64,000 nt of DNA from an uncultured Clostridia bacterium (GTDB lineage: Bacteria > Bacillota > Clostridia > Christensenellales > UBA1242), in assembly GCA_934746645.1 (NCBI GenBank), contig CAKVFE010000001.1:496001-560000 (forward strand). The letters run 5' to 3'. The notes beneath the pieces were generated by a model. It saw only the letters and a program-made list of their open reading frames with translations, was not told the origin of the DNA and did not search any database. Shown here piece by piece: positions 43,018-51,704 of the stretch; position 1 is the stretch's first letter, and every line of letters begins with the position of its first letter. Position numbers and translations under genes: made by a program.

Positions 43018-43716
43018 TTAAAACAAATACAAGAATGTAGCTATCAAAATTTGACCTGCATAGTAAACAGCGTGGTTGACAATAGTGCAGAATTTGTCAT
43101 CTACTTTGCCACCAAAGTATTGGGTTGACAACACCAAATCACTAAGCAATATCATAGTTATGCCTGCTGCCAAAATCAAAAATTCTAGTTGTAAGCAAGC
43201 TAGATATATAGTAAACACGCTCATAAATGTAAGTATAAAGCAATATATCATACTTTGCCATGCAAACTCACCATAATCAAGTCCCATAAGTTTTTTGCTT
43301 ACTAGATAAATAATTGGGGTCAATACAGATGCTACAGCCAAAGCAACAACTATAGGCAACCATAATTTGATAACAGATTGGCTGATAAGTACAGTACCTA
43401 TAAAGTAAAATATATGTCCAATACCAAATGCCAACATACCTGTGTTGAGATAAATATCGTTGTGCTCTTTATACACATATTTTAAATCCAATATTATATC
43501 TCCAATTAGTCCACAGATTAAACCCAAAATAATAAATACACTGCCTTTAGTGTACCAAGTTATTTGGGTAAAACTCAATGCTCCATACAATACAAAACAA
43601 AAACTTGCTAGTGTCTTAGTGACAATGCCCCAAGTGCCACCTTTAGTAACTCTTATAGCAATAAATAGTGCGGCAGTTAATACTGCTAATACACACAAAG
43701 ATATTTGTACAGCCAT
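43018..43716 (-). CDS. YhhN-family membrane protein, lysoplasmalogenase-like
   Basis: A 232-residue membrane protein with about eight helices. GLICGLIGDIILDL carries the conserved GD pair of the second motif, GHIFYF follows in the middle, and LLSDLVLS plus NHAVYYAGQILIA near the C terminus complete the YhhN (TMEM86) pattern. Homologues cleave the vinyl-ether bond of lysoplasmalogens, which fits anaerobic gut bacteria that make plasmalogens. Start ATG 43716 follows GGAGAG. Confidence 0.85.
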   Translation of the reverse strand: MAVQISLCVLAVLTAALFIAIRVTKGGTWGIVTKTLASFCFVLYGALSFTQITWYTKGSVFIILGLICGLIGDIILDLKYVYKEHNDIYLNTGMLAFGIGHIFYFIGTVLISQSVIKLWLPIVVALAVASVLTPIIYLVSKKLMGLDYGEFAWQSMIYCFILTFMSVFTIYLACLQLEFLILAAGITMILLSDLVLSTQYFGGKVDDKFCTIVNHAVYYAGQILIATFLYLF

Positions 43717-43875
43717 ATTATACTCTCCTTCAATATATTTTGATTTTATCACATAAATTTATATTCCCCAACAAAATATATTGTTTTATATGATTTAAAT
43801 TTATAAAAACAAATTGGACTTTTAAATATTTTGATATATACTAAATGTGTAAAATATTTTAAGGTAGGTCGTAGT

Positions 43876-44340
43876 ATGATAAAATTGATTCTTAACATAT
43901 TGATACGAGCCATGAAAATCGGGGTCAAACACGACGAAAATATAAAAAGAGATTTTGCCTGTTTGCCCAACAAATATACTATAAAAATTAACATATTACC
44001 TAAAAACATAAGTGCAACTTTTATGTATGTAGATGGTGCAGTTACTCAATTAGATGAAGTTGACAATGATAACATCAATCTTTTGGTAGAGTTTAAAGAT
44101 GAAAAGAGCGCAAAAGATGTTTTGCTAGGCAAACTAAGTCTTGCTCAATCATTTTGTGAACACCGTATAAAAGTCTATGGCAACATTAATCACGCTATGG
44201 CTGTTACACGCATAGTCAATACTTTAGAGTGTTACCTATATCCTAAATTTGTATACGGAAAACTATTTAATCCAGTACCTGAGTTTGGTATGAGCAAATT
44301 TAGATTCTATACAATATTTTTGTTTGGAGGTAAAGTATGA
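43876..44340 (+). CDS. SCP2 sterol-binding-domain-like protein
   Basis: A 154-residue protein with the SCP2-like pattern: LLVEFKDEKSAKDVLLGKLSLAQSFCEHRIKVYGNINHAMAV in the core of the domain, followed by a C-terminal helix. SCP2 domains hold lipids or sterol-like ligands. Its stop overlaps the ATG of an iron-containing alcohol dehydrogenase by 4 bases (44337-44340), so the two are coupled; it may deliver a hydrophobic alcohol or aldehyde to that enzyme. Start ATG 43876 is preferred over the earlier frame, with AGGTAGGT upstream. Confidence 0.65.
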   Translation: MIKLILNILIRAMKIGVKHDENIKRDFACLPNKYTIKINILPKNISATFMYVDGAVTQLDEVDNDNINLLVEFKDEKSAKDVLLGKLSLAQSFCEHRIKVYGNINHAMAVTRIVNTLECYLYPKFVYGKLFNPVPEFGMSKFRFYTIFLFGGKV

Positions 44341-45512
44341 GTTACTTTGAATTTATTAATCAAGTCAAAATATGTTCGGGAGATAACGCTTTATGCAATG
44401 CAACCCACGAACTGAGTTATCTTGGTGCAAGCAAACCTATGATATTGAGTGACAAAGGACTTGAAAAAGTTGGAACTTTAAAAACAGTATTAAAAGTTTT
44501 TAGCAAAAACAATCTTGATACTTCAAGAGTATTTACTGACATACCAACAGATAGTTCTACTGATACAATCAATCAAATAGTTAAGACTTACAAAGAATGT
44601 GGTGCTGATAGCATAATTGCTATTGGTGGTGGAAGCGTCATTGATACTGCAAAAGGTGTAAAACTTGTACTTAGTCAAGATGTAGATGATATACTTAAAC
44701 TTGAAGGTAACGAGATAATGCCATTAGGCAAACTTGTACCATTTATAGTTGTACCTACAACTTGTGGTACTGGTAGTGAATGTACTGCAGTTGCTGTTAT
44801 TAAAAATAGCGAAACACATATCAAAATGGAATTTATTAGTCCTACCCTTTTACCTAATGTAGCAATACTAGATAGTATGGTTATTGAAACATTGCCACCA
44901 AAACTTATGGCTACTACAAGTATTGATGCGTTGACCCACGCAATAGAAGGATATAGTTGTCTACAACGCAATCCTATAAGTCAAAGTTATTCGATAACAG
45001 CTATTAAGCTAATAACAGAAAATTTGTTTTTAGCTATCAATCACCCTAAAAAAGTAGAATACAAATACAACCTACTTAACGCTTCTACAGTAGCTGGCAT
45101 TGCTTTCTCCAACTCAATGGTTGGAATTGTACACGCTATAGGTCACGCATTAGGAAGTTATAAAGTTCCACACGGCAATGCAATGGCTATACTTCTACCA
45201 ACCTGCCTAAAGTTTAATGCAGATGTTATGGCAGAAGAATATTCGGAATTGCTATTACACTTTAAAGGTCCCGAATATTATGTATCTATACAAGCAGATG
45301 ATAGAGCAAATGCTTTTGTAAAAGCTGTTAAAGAATTTGTAGATTTGGCTAGCAACCTTACTGGTTTTAGTCTAAAACTAAGTGATTATGGCGTAACAGA
45401 AAATGACCTTGAAGCTATAGCTGATACAGCTATTAATGATGGTGCAAGTGCTGTTAATCCAAAATTGTTTACTAGAAAAAATGTAATTAGCATATTGAAA
45501 GAAGTATTATAA
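44337..45512 (+). CDS. Iron-containing (type III) alcohol dehydrogenase
   Basis: A 391-residue group III metal-dependent alcohol dehydrogenase. GGGSVIDTAKG is the NAD(P) loop, PTTCGTGSECT the conserved core, and the metal ligands are in DALTHAIEGY, GIVHAIGHALG and KVPHGNAMAI. It interconverts an alcohol and its aldehyde or ketone. The upstream SCP2-like gene overlaps it by 4 bases, suggesting a hydrophobic substrate. A terminator follows at 45530-45557. Confidence 0.92.
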   Translation: MSYFEFINQVKICSGDNALCNATHELSYLGASKPMILSDKGLEKVGTLKTVLKVFSKNNLDTSRVFTDIPTDSSTDTINQIVKTYKECGADSIIAIGGGSVIDTAKGVKLVLSQDVDDILKLEGNEIMPLGKLVPFIVVPTTCGTGSECTAVAVIKNSETHIKMEFISPTLLPNVAILDSMVIETLPPKLMATTSIDALTHAIEGYSCLQRNPISQSYSITAIKLITENLFLAINHPKKVEYKYNLLNASTVAGIAFSNSMVGIVHAIGHALGSYKVPHGNAMAILLPTCLKFNADVMAEEYSELLLHFKGPEYYVSIQADDRANAFVKAVKEFVDLASNLTGFSLKLSDYGVTENDLEAIADTAINDGASAVNPKLFTRKNVISILKEVL

Positions 45513-45529
45513 AATAAAGATACACTTTA

Positions 45530-45557
45530 AAAGCAGATAGCAAATATCTGCTTTTTG
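45530..45557 (+). terminator. Terminator of the SCP2/alcohol dehydrogenase operon
   Basis: AGCAGATA (45532-45539) pairs with TATCTGCT (45545-45552) and is followed by TTTTG. Confidence 0.75.
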
Positions 45558-45786
45558 TTTTTAACATATATCTTTTTGTCAAAAAGTCACACTTTAAACA
45601 CAAATAAATATAATATATTGCAAAATAATAAATACATCTAATATAGCATTATCTACTTAACTCACAATCAAAATTGCTATTACAATTATCACTATCATAC
45701 AATACATATATATCTAAAATCATGAATAGTTTTAACCAATAAAGCTTCCTATTGCAAAACAATAAGAATTGTGATATCATATAAAT

Positions 45787-46197
45787 ATGGAAAAAGAAAT
45801 TGTATATATTAAAAAAGTTAATAATGATTTAACAACAATAGACGCAGTTTACGGACAACAATCTATTGGATATATTAATTATAGCATTAAATCTGATAGA
45901 TTTGGACGCAATGCTTGGTTATATAAAGTAGCTGTATCAGAACAATTTAGAGGTCACGGTGTTGGTGGTTCGTTATTGAAAATAATGGAAAACGATTGTG
46001 CTTTAGCCAGAGTATGGAGTATTGAAGGTAAATATTATCCTGAAGGTGCGAGCAATGAAGAAGTTAGTTCTTTCTATAAGAAGCACGGCTTTACAATTTA
46101 TAAAGAAGGATATGAAACTTTAGTTGGCAAAACCAATCCTACACGACAAAATTTAAGTGGTCTTAACATTAAAGAAGATATAGAGATGGAAAGATAA
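45787..46197 (+). CDS. GNAT-family N-acetyltransferase
   Basis: A 136-residue short GNAT enzyme. VAVSEQFRGHGVGGSLLK is the acetyl-CoA binding motif A (RGHGVG), and SSFYKKHGFTIYKEG is the closing motif B. The N-terminal half is a beta-sheet typical of the fold. Substrate unknown. The ATG at 45787 has no clear Shine-Dalgarno site (CATATAAAT before it), so a leaderless or low-level start is possible. A bidirectional terminator follows. Confidence 0.8.
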   Translation: MEKEIVYIKKVNNDLTTIDAVYGQQSIGYINYSIKSDRFGRNAWLYKVAVSEQFRGHGVGGSLLKIMENDCALARVWSIEGKYYPEGASNEEVSSFYKKHGFTIYKEGYETLVGKTNPTRQNLSGLNIKEDIEMER

Positions 46198-46216
46198 AAT
46201 AATTGTTATTGATAAA

Positions 46217-46249
46217 AAAAGATAGACTATCAAAAGTCTATCTTTTTTA
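46217..46249. terminator. Bidirectional terminator between the acetyltransferase and permease genes
   Basis: GATAGACT (46221-46228) and AGTCTATC (46235-46242), with an A-run and a T-run outside the stem. Confidence 0.75.
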
Positions 46250-46384
46250 TTCTCTATTTATACTATCAACAATAATATATTTAGAATAATACCTACATAT
46301 CAGTATTTAGATATTTTAATTTTACTACATACAAATATAAAAATTTAATTACTTACTAATTATTTACAAGTTTTACATAGTAAC

Positions 46385-47296
46385 TTAAATAGCCAATTCG
46401 ATAAGTGTAACTATATAACCAAGTATTACACTGCTAAAATACAATATTGATACAACAATTGCATTTTCTTTAATGCTCTTGTTTTCTTTAAATAGTACAG
46501 CTAAGCCAATACCAGCATTACAACATAGTCCTGCAACACCCGAACCAAATGTAATACCCTTTAATATCATCATTTGAGTGATAAGTACAGAGCTTGCACA
46601 GTTAGGTATCAATCCAACCAAAGGAACAAGCAATGGTTGTAGATAAGTAACATTTTGCATAAACTTAACTACTCTATCTTCGCCAACATAATATATAAGT
46701 GTACTCAATGCTAAATTAACTATAAAGATATATAAAAATATTTTTAAGCTATGTATCAATGGGTGTAAAAAGAACTTTTTAAAAGTATCACGATGTTCTT
46801 CTACATGGTGTCCACAACAACCACTAATGTCTTCATTGACTTCTTCTTCAGGTGCTGGTGGAACAATCTCAACTATAGTCTTTTTCTTACATATTAATGT
46901 ATAGACCATATCTACAATATAACCTATCAAAATAGCATATACAAATTTTATACCAAGTATTGGAAAAATAAGATATGCTTTTGTTGGGTTGGACAAAATG
47001 ATTGGGATAGCTTCATCACTAGTAGCTATAAATATCGCAAGCATTGTACCCATTTTGATATATTTTTTAGAGTACAAATCACTAGCAACTACCGAGAATC
47101 CACATTGAGGTATCAATCCCAACCCTGCACCCATAAGTGTAGCATATTTACCATTGGTATATTTTAAAAATTGTTTTGATGTGCTTACCTTCTCTTCCAT
47201 AACTTCAATCAAAACATAAAGTATGATTAAAAATGGGAAAACTTTTAGAGAATCTAGGAAAGCATCTAATAATACATTCCACATAACAGTATCCAT
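46385..47296 (-). CDS. Putative heavy-metal exporter permease (DUF2899 / ArsP_2-like)
   Basis: A 303-residue membrane protein with about ten helices in two halves. Each half has a matching loop: LGLIPQCGFSVVAS in the first and LVGLIPNCASSVLIT in the second, the repeated P-(Q/N)-C motif of the putative 10-helix metal exporter family. A central cytoplasmic loop holds GCCGHHVEEH, a likely metal-binding stretch. Arsenic-, manganese- or other metal-linked export is the family annotation; the ion is unknown. The start lies at ATG 47296, with GGATATA upstream. Confidence 0.8.
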   Translation of the reverse strand: MDTVMWNVLLDAFLDSLKVFPFLIILYVLIEVMEEKVSTSKQFLKYTNGKYATLMGAGLGLIPQCGFSVVASDLYSKKYIKMGTMLAIFIATSDEAIPIILSNPTKAYLIFPILGIKFVYAILIGYIVDMVYTLICKKKTIVEIVPPAPEEEVNEDISGCCGHHVEEHRDTFKKFFLHPLIHSLKIFLYIFIVNLALSTLIYYVGEDRVVKFMQNVTYLQPLLVPLVGLIPNCASSVLITQMMILKGITFGSGVAGLCCNAGIGLAVLFKENKSIKENAIVVSILYFSSVILGYIVTLIELAI

Positions 47297-47470
47297 TATA
47301 TCCTAATATATATTTTAACGCAAATTAATATTCTTATAATCGGAATTTATTAAAATTGCTTTGTCGAATTTATCACATTATCCATTATTTGTAAATACAT
47401 ATTTGATATATTTTTGAATATTAGCTCAAATTTTTAACAAACTAAAATTAAAATCAAAGGGGGAAAAGAA

Positions 47471-47899
47471 ATGGAAACTAGTGAAAAGAAAACACTTTTA
47501 AATGTTGCCTATTATGCTGGAGCTACTTTAGTTATTGTTTTTAGTATCCTATTTATGATAACTATGAGTCTTAGAAATGTAGCTATGTATCAGCAAGTTG
47601 TGTATTATATCTGGGCGTGCGTACTTATACTAACTATTTGTTTTGATATTGTCGCAACCAACACCAATCAAATGAAATTTATAGTTGGTCTTATCGTGGC
47701 AGGTCTAACATTCTTATGCTTAGTTATGGGTGTTATTGTTTATGCAGGTATGAGTGTAGACGGATTGATACCATTTTTTGCAGGCGAAAGATTTGCTATA
47801 GTTATCGCTTTTAGTGTACTACTTAGCATACTTTCAATCGTTGTATTTTGTGTTGGCGAAAAACTTATCCAACTAAGAGTAGAAAGAAAAACTAAATAA
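47471..47899 (+). CDS. Small four-helix membrane protein
   Basis: A 142-residue integral membrane protein with four predicted helices (about 15-37, 44-64, 68-93 and 107-130) and short charged ends. I do not recognise a family. ATG 47471 follows AAAGGGGG, a strong ribosome site, so it is a real gene. Convergent or divergent neighbours are unrelated. A terminator follows. Confidence 0.75.
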   Translation: METSEKKTLLNVAYYAGATLVIVFSILFMITMSLRNVAMYQQVVYYIWACVLILTICFDIVATNTNQMKFIVGLIVAGLTFLCLVMGVIVYAGMSVDGLIPFFAGERFAIVIAFSVLLSILSIVVFCVGEKLIQLRVERKTK

Positions 47900-47921
47900 T
47901 CTTAATAAATTATTTTCTATA

Positions 47922-47953
47922 AATATCAGTCTAATATAAGGCTGATATTTTTT
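47922..47953 (+). terminator. Terminator of the small membrane protein gene
   Basis: AATATCAG (47922-47929) pairs with CTGATATT (47942-47949), followed by a T-run. Confidence 0.7.
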
Positions 47954-48069
47954 ATGTTTAAACCACCCCTAGTTTCCCACAACAAAACTCACAATACAAT
48001 TGAAAAAATAAATATTTTCTTGTATAATTGTTAATTGAAATATGATAGAGATCTAAAAGGACACGAAAG

Positions 48070-48855
48070 ATGAAAAAAGGTATTTCTTATTATTTTGGAT
48101 ATAATGTCGAACCGGAAGAAAGAGTAAAACTTATCAAACAATATGGTTTTGATACAGTAATTGCCAACGCAGATAAAAAGTTTGATTATCAAAACGGAAA
48201 ATTTAAAAAGCAAATTAAATTGTTTAAAAAATATGGACTAGAGTTGTCAAGTCTACATATGTCATACAATACCGAAGATTTACACTATTTTTGGGAAGAT
48301 GGCAAAATGGGCGACAAGCTTACTAAAAATCTTATAAAAGATGTCAAGCTTGCACACAAATATGGTTTTAGTTGTGTAGTTGTACACTTGTTTGGTACAT
48401 ATAGTCAAATAGGCGAACAAAGACTAAGAAAAGTACTTAAAGTTTGTGAAAAACTTAATGTTCCACTTGCTATAGAAAATATTGATTGTCAACCAGTATT
48501 TTTAGAAACATTTAAACATATCAGCCACCCTTATCTAAAATTCTGCTATGATAGTGGTCACAACAATGTTTTTGATAAAGACTATGATTACTTAGACAAT
48601 TTTGGAGATAAATTGGTGGCTCTACATCTTCACGACAACAATGGTCTGTCCGACCAACACACCTTAGAAAAATATGGCAACATTGATTGGGAAAAGATAG
48701 CGTACCAACTTGCAGACAAAAACATTGTGTTGGACTATGAAATGATAATGGTATACAGAGAAAACGAAAGTGCTATACAATGTCTAAAAGAAACAAAAGA
48801 AATGGCTGACCGACTAGAGATTTTGATTGAAAAAGCAAAATTGGAAAGAAAATAA
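48070..48855 (+). CDS. Sugar phosphate isomerase/epimerase-like TIM-barrel protein
   Basis: A 261-residue AP-endonuclease-2-superfamily TIM barrel. Metal and substrate ligands are visible in LSSLHMSYN, VVHLFG, LAIENID (Glu), CYDSGHNN (Asp, His), VALHLHDN (His, Asp) and LDYEM (Glu), the order seen in xylose isomerase-like epimerases. Substrate unknown. ATG 48070 follows AAAGGACACGAAAG. The queH gene begins 18 bases after its stop, so the two are probably co-transcribed without an obvious functional link. Confidence 0.88.
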   Translation: MKKGISYYFGYNVEPEERVKLIKQYGFDTVIANADKKFDYQNGKFKKQIKLFKKYGLELSSLHMSYNTEDLHYFWEDGKMGDKLTKNLIKDVKLAHKYGFSCVVVHLFGTYSQIGEQRLRKVLKVCEKLNVPLAIENIDCQPVFLETFKHISHPYLKFCYDSGHNNVFDKDYDYLDNFGDKLVALHLHDNNGLSDQHTLEKYGNIDWEKIAYQLADKNIVLDYEMIMVYRENESAIQCLKETKEMADRLEILIEKAKLERK

Positions 48856-48873
48856 AAGGTGCAAAATACTTAG

Positions 48874-49536
48874 ATGAACAACATTAATTACAACACAGAA
48901 ATGGAAAATTTAATAAAAACATTTGATAGTAAAAAAACTCTTTTACTTCATAGTTGTTGTGGGCCTTGTAGTACTGCAGTTATTACTAGATTAAAGGACT
49001 ATTTTGATATAACAGTATTCTATTACAATCCTTGTCTATACCCTGACTCCGAATATGAAAAGAGATTGCACGAACAAATAAAGTTTATCGAAGAACTCAA
49101 CACCACCCTAACCGACAAAATAAAAATAATTGTACCAGACTATCTACCTGATACTTTTATGAAAAAAACTGTCGGTATGGAATCCGAACCTGAAGGTGGT
49201 GCTAGATGTAAAGTGTGTTATGCTGACCGTATTGGTGCAACATTTGAATATGCCAATACTCACAACTACCAATATTTTGGAACAACCTTAAGTGTAAGTC
49301 CATACAAGCACTCAGATTGGCTAAACGAAATTGGTCTTAAACTAGAAAATGAAAAAACTAAATATTTAGTATCAGATTTTAAGAAAAAAGACGGATACAA
49401 ACTTAGTTTGGATTTGTCCAAAAAGTACCACCTTTATAGACAAAATTATTGTGGTTGCAAATTTTCTTATCTTTCAATGTTAGAAAGAGAACAAGAACAA
49501 AACAATATAAACAACAATAACTCAAATAATAATTAA
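48874..49536 (+). CDS. queH: Epoxyqueuosine reductase QueH
   Basis: A 220-residue DUF208 protein that performs the last step of queuosine synthesis in tRNA. The conserved cysteines are in LLLHSCCGPCSTA (C28, C29, C32), GARCKVCYADR and NYCGCKFS; LYPDSEYEKR and GTTLSVSPYKHSD complete the pattern. QueH replaces the cobalamin-dependent QueG in many anaerobes. No other queuosine genes are in the window. The start codon lies 18 bases after the TIM-barrel gene; the second Met (residue 10) is an alternative. The Asn-rich tail is unusual. Confidence 0.93.
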   Translation: MNNINYNTEMENLIKTFDSKKTLLLHSCCGPCSTAVITRLKDYFDITVFYYNPCLYPDSEYEKRLHEQIKFIEELNTTLTDKIKIIVPDYLPDTFMKKTVGMESEPEGGARCKVCYADRIGATFEYANTHNYQYFGTTLSVSPYKHSDWLNEIGLKLENEKTKYLVSDFKKKDGYKLSLDLSKKYHLYRQNYCGCKFSYLSMLEREQEQNNINNNNSNNN

Positions 49537-49586
49537 TGGAATATGATAGATAAAAGAGTTATTCCGTTTAAAAATATCAGCAAATA

Positions 49587-49616
49587 AGTAAATCATTATT
49601 ATGGTTTACTTTTTTA
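49587..49616 (+). terminator. Terminator after queH
   Basis: AGTAAATC (49587-49594) pairs with GGTTTACT (49603-49610), followed by TTTTTT. Confidence 0.7.
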
Positions 49617-49670
49617 TGATACATTGAACATTTATGAAAAATGTATTATATTATTCTAAAGAAGGTTAAT

Positions 49671-50237
49671 ATGGATAATAAAAAAATATTAGAAAAAATT
49701 TTAATTGGTGATGATGTTGTAAAAAGTATAAGAAACAATATGCAACAATTAATTGAGATTATACCTGAAATTTGTGATATGGTCGGATTTGAGCACAAAC
49801 ACCCACACCATCATTTAGATGTATGGGAGCATACTTTATATGCTTTAAGTTTTTCACCCAACAATTTTGATATAAGATTGGCTTTACTTTTACACGATAT
49901 AGGTAAACCACATTCCTATCAAGATGGAGAAGTAAGACATTTTAAGGGACACCCAGAAATGTCTGCAAAAATCAGCAAGTGTATTTTACAAAGATTAGGT
50001 TATGAAGACAATTATATAACTTATATTTGCGAACTAATTAGACGACACGATACACCTTTAACTGAAAATGATATATTGGCAAATATAAATCTTTCCAAGA
50101 TAATTTTTGAAGTCCAAAAATGTGATGCACTTGCACATAATCCAGCTAAAAGCCAAAAACGATTAGAATATATTGAAACAACTACTAGTTTATTTAAAGA
50201 AATCGAAAATATAAATCACAGTGTTTCAATTAAATAA
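49671..50237 (+). CDS. HD-domain phosphohydrolase
   Basis: A 188-residue HD-domain protein. The metal site consists of HHHLDVWEHT, LLLHDIGKPHSY (the HD pair), RHFKGHPEMSA and RRHDTPL, matching the HD domain found in CCA-adding nucleotidyltransferases and related 2',3'-cyclic phosphodiesterases. No nucleotidyltransferase part is attached. The role is therefore open: nucleotide or RNA 3'-end phosphate metabolism is likely. ATG 49671 is chosen since GAAGG lies 6 bases before it. Confidence 0.85.
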   Translation: MDNKKILEKILIGDDVVKSIRNNMQQLIEIIPEICDMVGFEHKHPHHHLDVWEHTLYALSFSPNNFDIRLALLLHDIGKPHSYQDGEVRHFKGHPEMSAKISKCILQRLGYEDNYITYICELIRRHDTPLTENDILANINLSKIIFEVQKCDALAHNPAKSQKRLEYIETTTSLFKEIENINHSVSIK

Positions 50238-50325
50238 AAAAGCCACCCAAATAAATAATGAAAACTAATTTGCAAATGTGTAAGATACATATAGATTAGA
50301 TAAAAAAATAAAAAGATAAGATAAG

Positions 50326-50365
50326 AAAAAGAGAACTAGATTTTTAATTTCTAATTCTCTTTTTT
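50326..50365. terminator. Bidirectional terminator between convergent genes
   Basis: AAAAAGAGAA with TTCTCTTTTT, extended by TAGA/TCTA inside the loop, with A- and T-runs outside. Confidence 0.7.
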
Positions 50366-50409
50366 ATTACTAGTTTTTAATGTCTACTTATTATTATGTT
50401 TTTACCATA

Positions 50410-51567
50410 CTACTTTTTTAAGCAAACAAGTGTTTCGACATGGTTGGTATGTGGGAACATATCATACGGAGTTATGCTCTCTATCTTAAATCCATAATCC
50501 AATAGCACTCTTAAATCTCTAGCCAAAGTTTTTGGATTACAACTCAAATATACCAATCTATATGGATTGAGTGTATTTATTTCGTCTAGTACACTCTTTT
50601 GTGCTCCAATACGAGGTGGGTCTAAAAATACTGATATCAAACCACCTTCTTTATACAACTTTTTATAGTTGATACGATTGATAACTTGTTCACACTTGCC
50701 AAGGATAGGAGTAACCACATTGTCACACTTATTTAGTTTGATAAGATTTTTTGCGTCATTAACTGCTTCTGGTACACTTTCAATAGAAATTACTTTTGCA
50801 CCATTTTTAGCAAATATCAAACTTGTTATTCCTATACCAGAATACAAATCCAATATAACTGACTTATCATTGATATTAAGCATTTCAAATATATTTTTAT
50901 ATATTTTTTCTGTTATTTGTGTATTGATTTGGAAGAAAGAATTTGGGGATAATTCAAACTTAACGCCTAGCATCTCTCCACGCAATTTTTTAAACCCATA
51001 TCTATGTATAAATTTTCTATCTTCAAACACAGCATTGTCTGTACGGTTGTTGACATTGATATAAAAACTTACATTATTAAATGCTTTAACAAGTTGAGCA
51101 TAATACCACTCAGTGCCAGCAAAATTTGGGGTTGTAGCAACTATAGTTACCATTATTTCTTCGCCCAATTTTCTTGCAACAACATATTTTAATGTTCCAC
51201 ATTCTTTTCTTTTGTTGTATGCACTTATATGATATTTTCTTATATATTCTTTTGTTATGGATATAAGTTGTTTTACCCAAATGTCGTGCAACAAACAATC
51301 ATCAACATCTACAATGCGATTGCTGTTTTCTTCAAAAAAGCCAACTTCTACTTTACCCTTAACTTCTCTTATAGCTAAGTGTACCTTGTTGCGATATTTA
51401 TATGGATAATACATACCAATTGTTTTTTCTACTTTTGCAGAAATATTAAATTCGGACAAGGCATCAACAACTTGTTGTTGTTTAAGTTTAAGTTGTCTTT
51501 CATAATCTACATTAAGTAAACTACAACCACCACAAATATTAAAATATTTACACTCTAAATTTTTCAT
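50410..51567 (-). CDS. RNA (uracil-5-)-methyltransferase, TrmA/RlmCD family
   Basis: A 385-residue iron-sulfur RNA m5U methyltransferase. The cluster cysteines begin with C6, C12 and C15 (ECKYFNICGGC). SAM-binding and catalytic motifs follow in order: SPNSFFQIN, LDLYSGIGITSLIFAK, FLDPPRIG and LSCNPKT with the catalytic Cys near the end. It modifies U at a fixed site in 23S rRNA or tRNA; the lack of a full TRAM domain at the N terminus fits the RlmC-like short form of Bacillota. The exact rRNA site is not readable. Confidence 0.9.
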   Translation of the reverse strand: MKNLECKYFNICGGCSLLNVDYERQLKLKQQQVVDALSEFNISAKVEKTIGMYYPYKYRNKVHLAIREVKGKVEVGFFEENSNRIVDVDDCLLHDIWVKQLISITKEYIRKYHISAYNKRKECGTLKYVVARKLGEEIMVTIVATTPNFAGTEWYYAQLVKAFNNVSFYINVNNRTDNAVFEDRKFIHRYGFKKLRGEMLGVKFELSPNSFFQINTQITEKIYKNIFEMLNINDKSVILDLYSGIGITSLIFAKNGAKVISIESVPEAVNDAKNLIKLNKCDNVVTPILGKCEQVINRINYKKLYKEGGLISVFLDPPRIGAQKSVLDEINTLNPYRLVYLSCNPKTLARDLRVLLDYGFKIESITPYDMFPHTNHVETLVCLKK

Positions 51568-51665
51568 ATCTTTATATTACTATAATTTTTAAAAAAGTTA
51601 AAGTTAATTGAAACAACTAATTGAAAATACAATAGTTGTTATATTACTCCATATATAAAGCGAAC

Positions 51666-51690
51666 AAAAAAGGCAATATAACATTGCCTT
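51666..51690 (-). terminator. Terminator of the ComEC-like MBL gene
   Basis: AAGGCAAT (51670-51677) pairs with ATTGCCTT (51683-51690), followed by TTTTTT on the minus strand. Confidence 0.75.
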
Positions 51691-51704
51691 TTACTTTTTA
51701 TATA

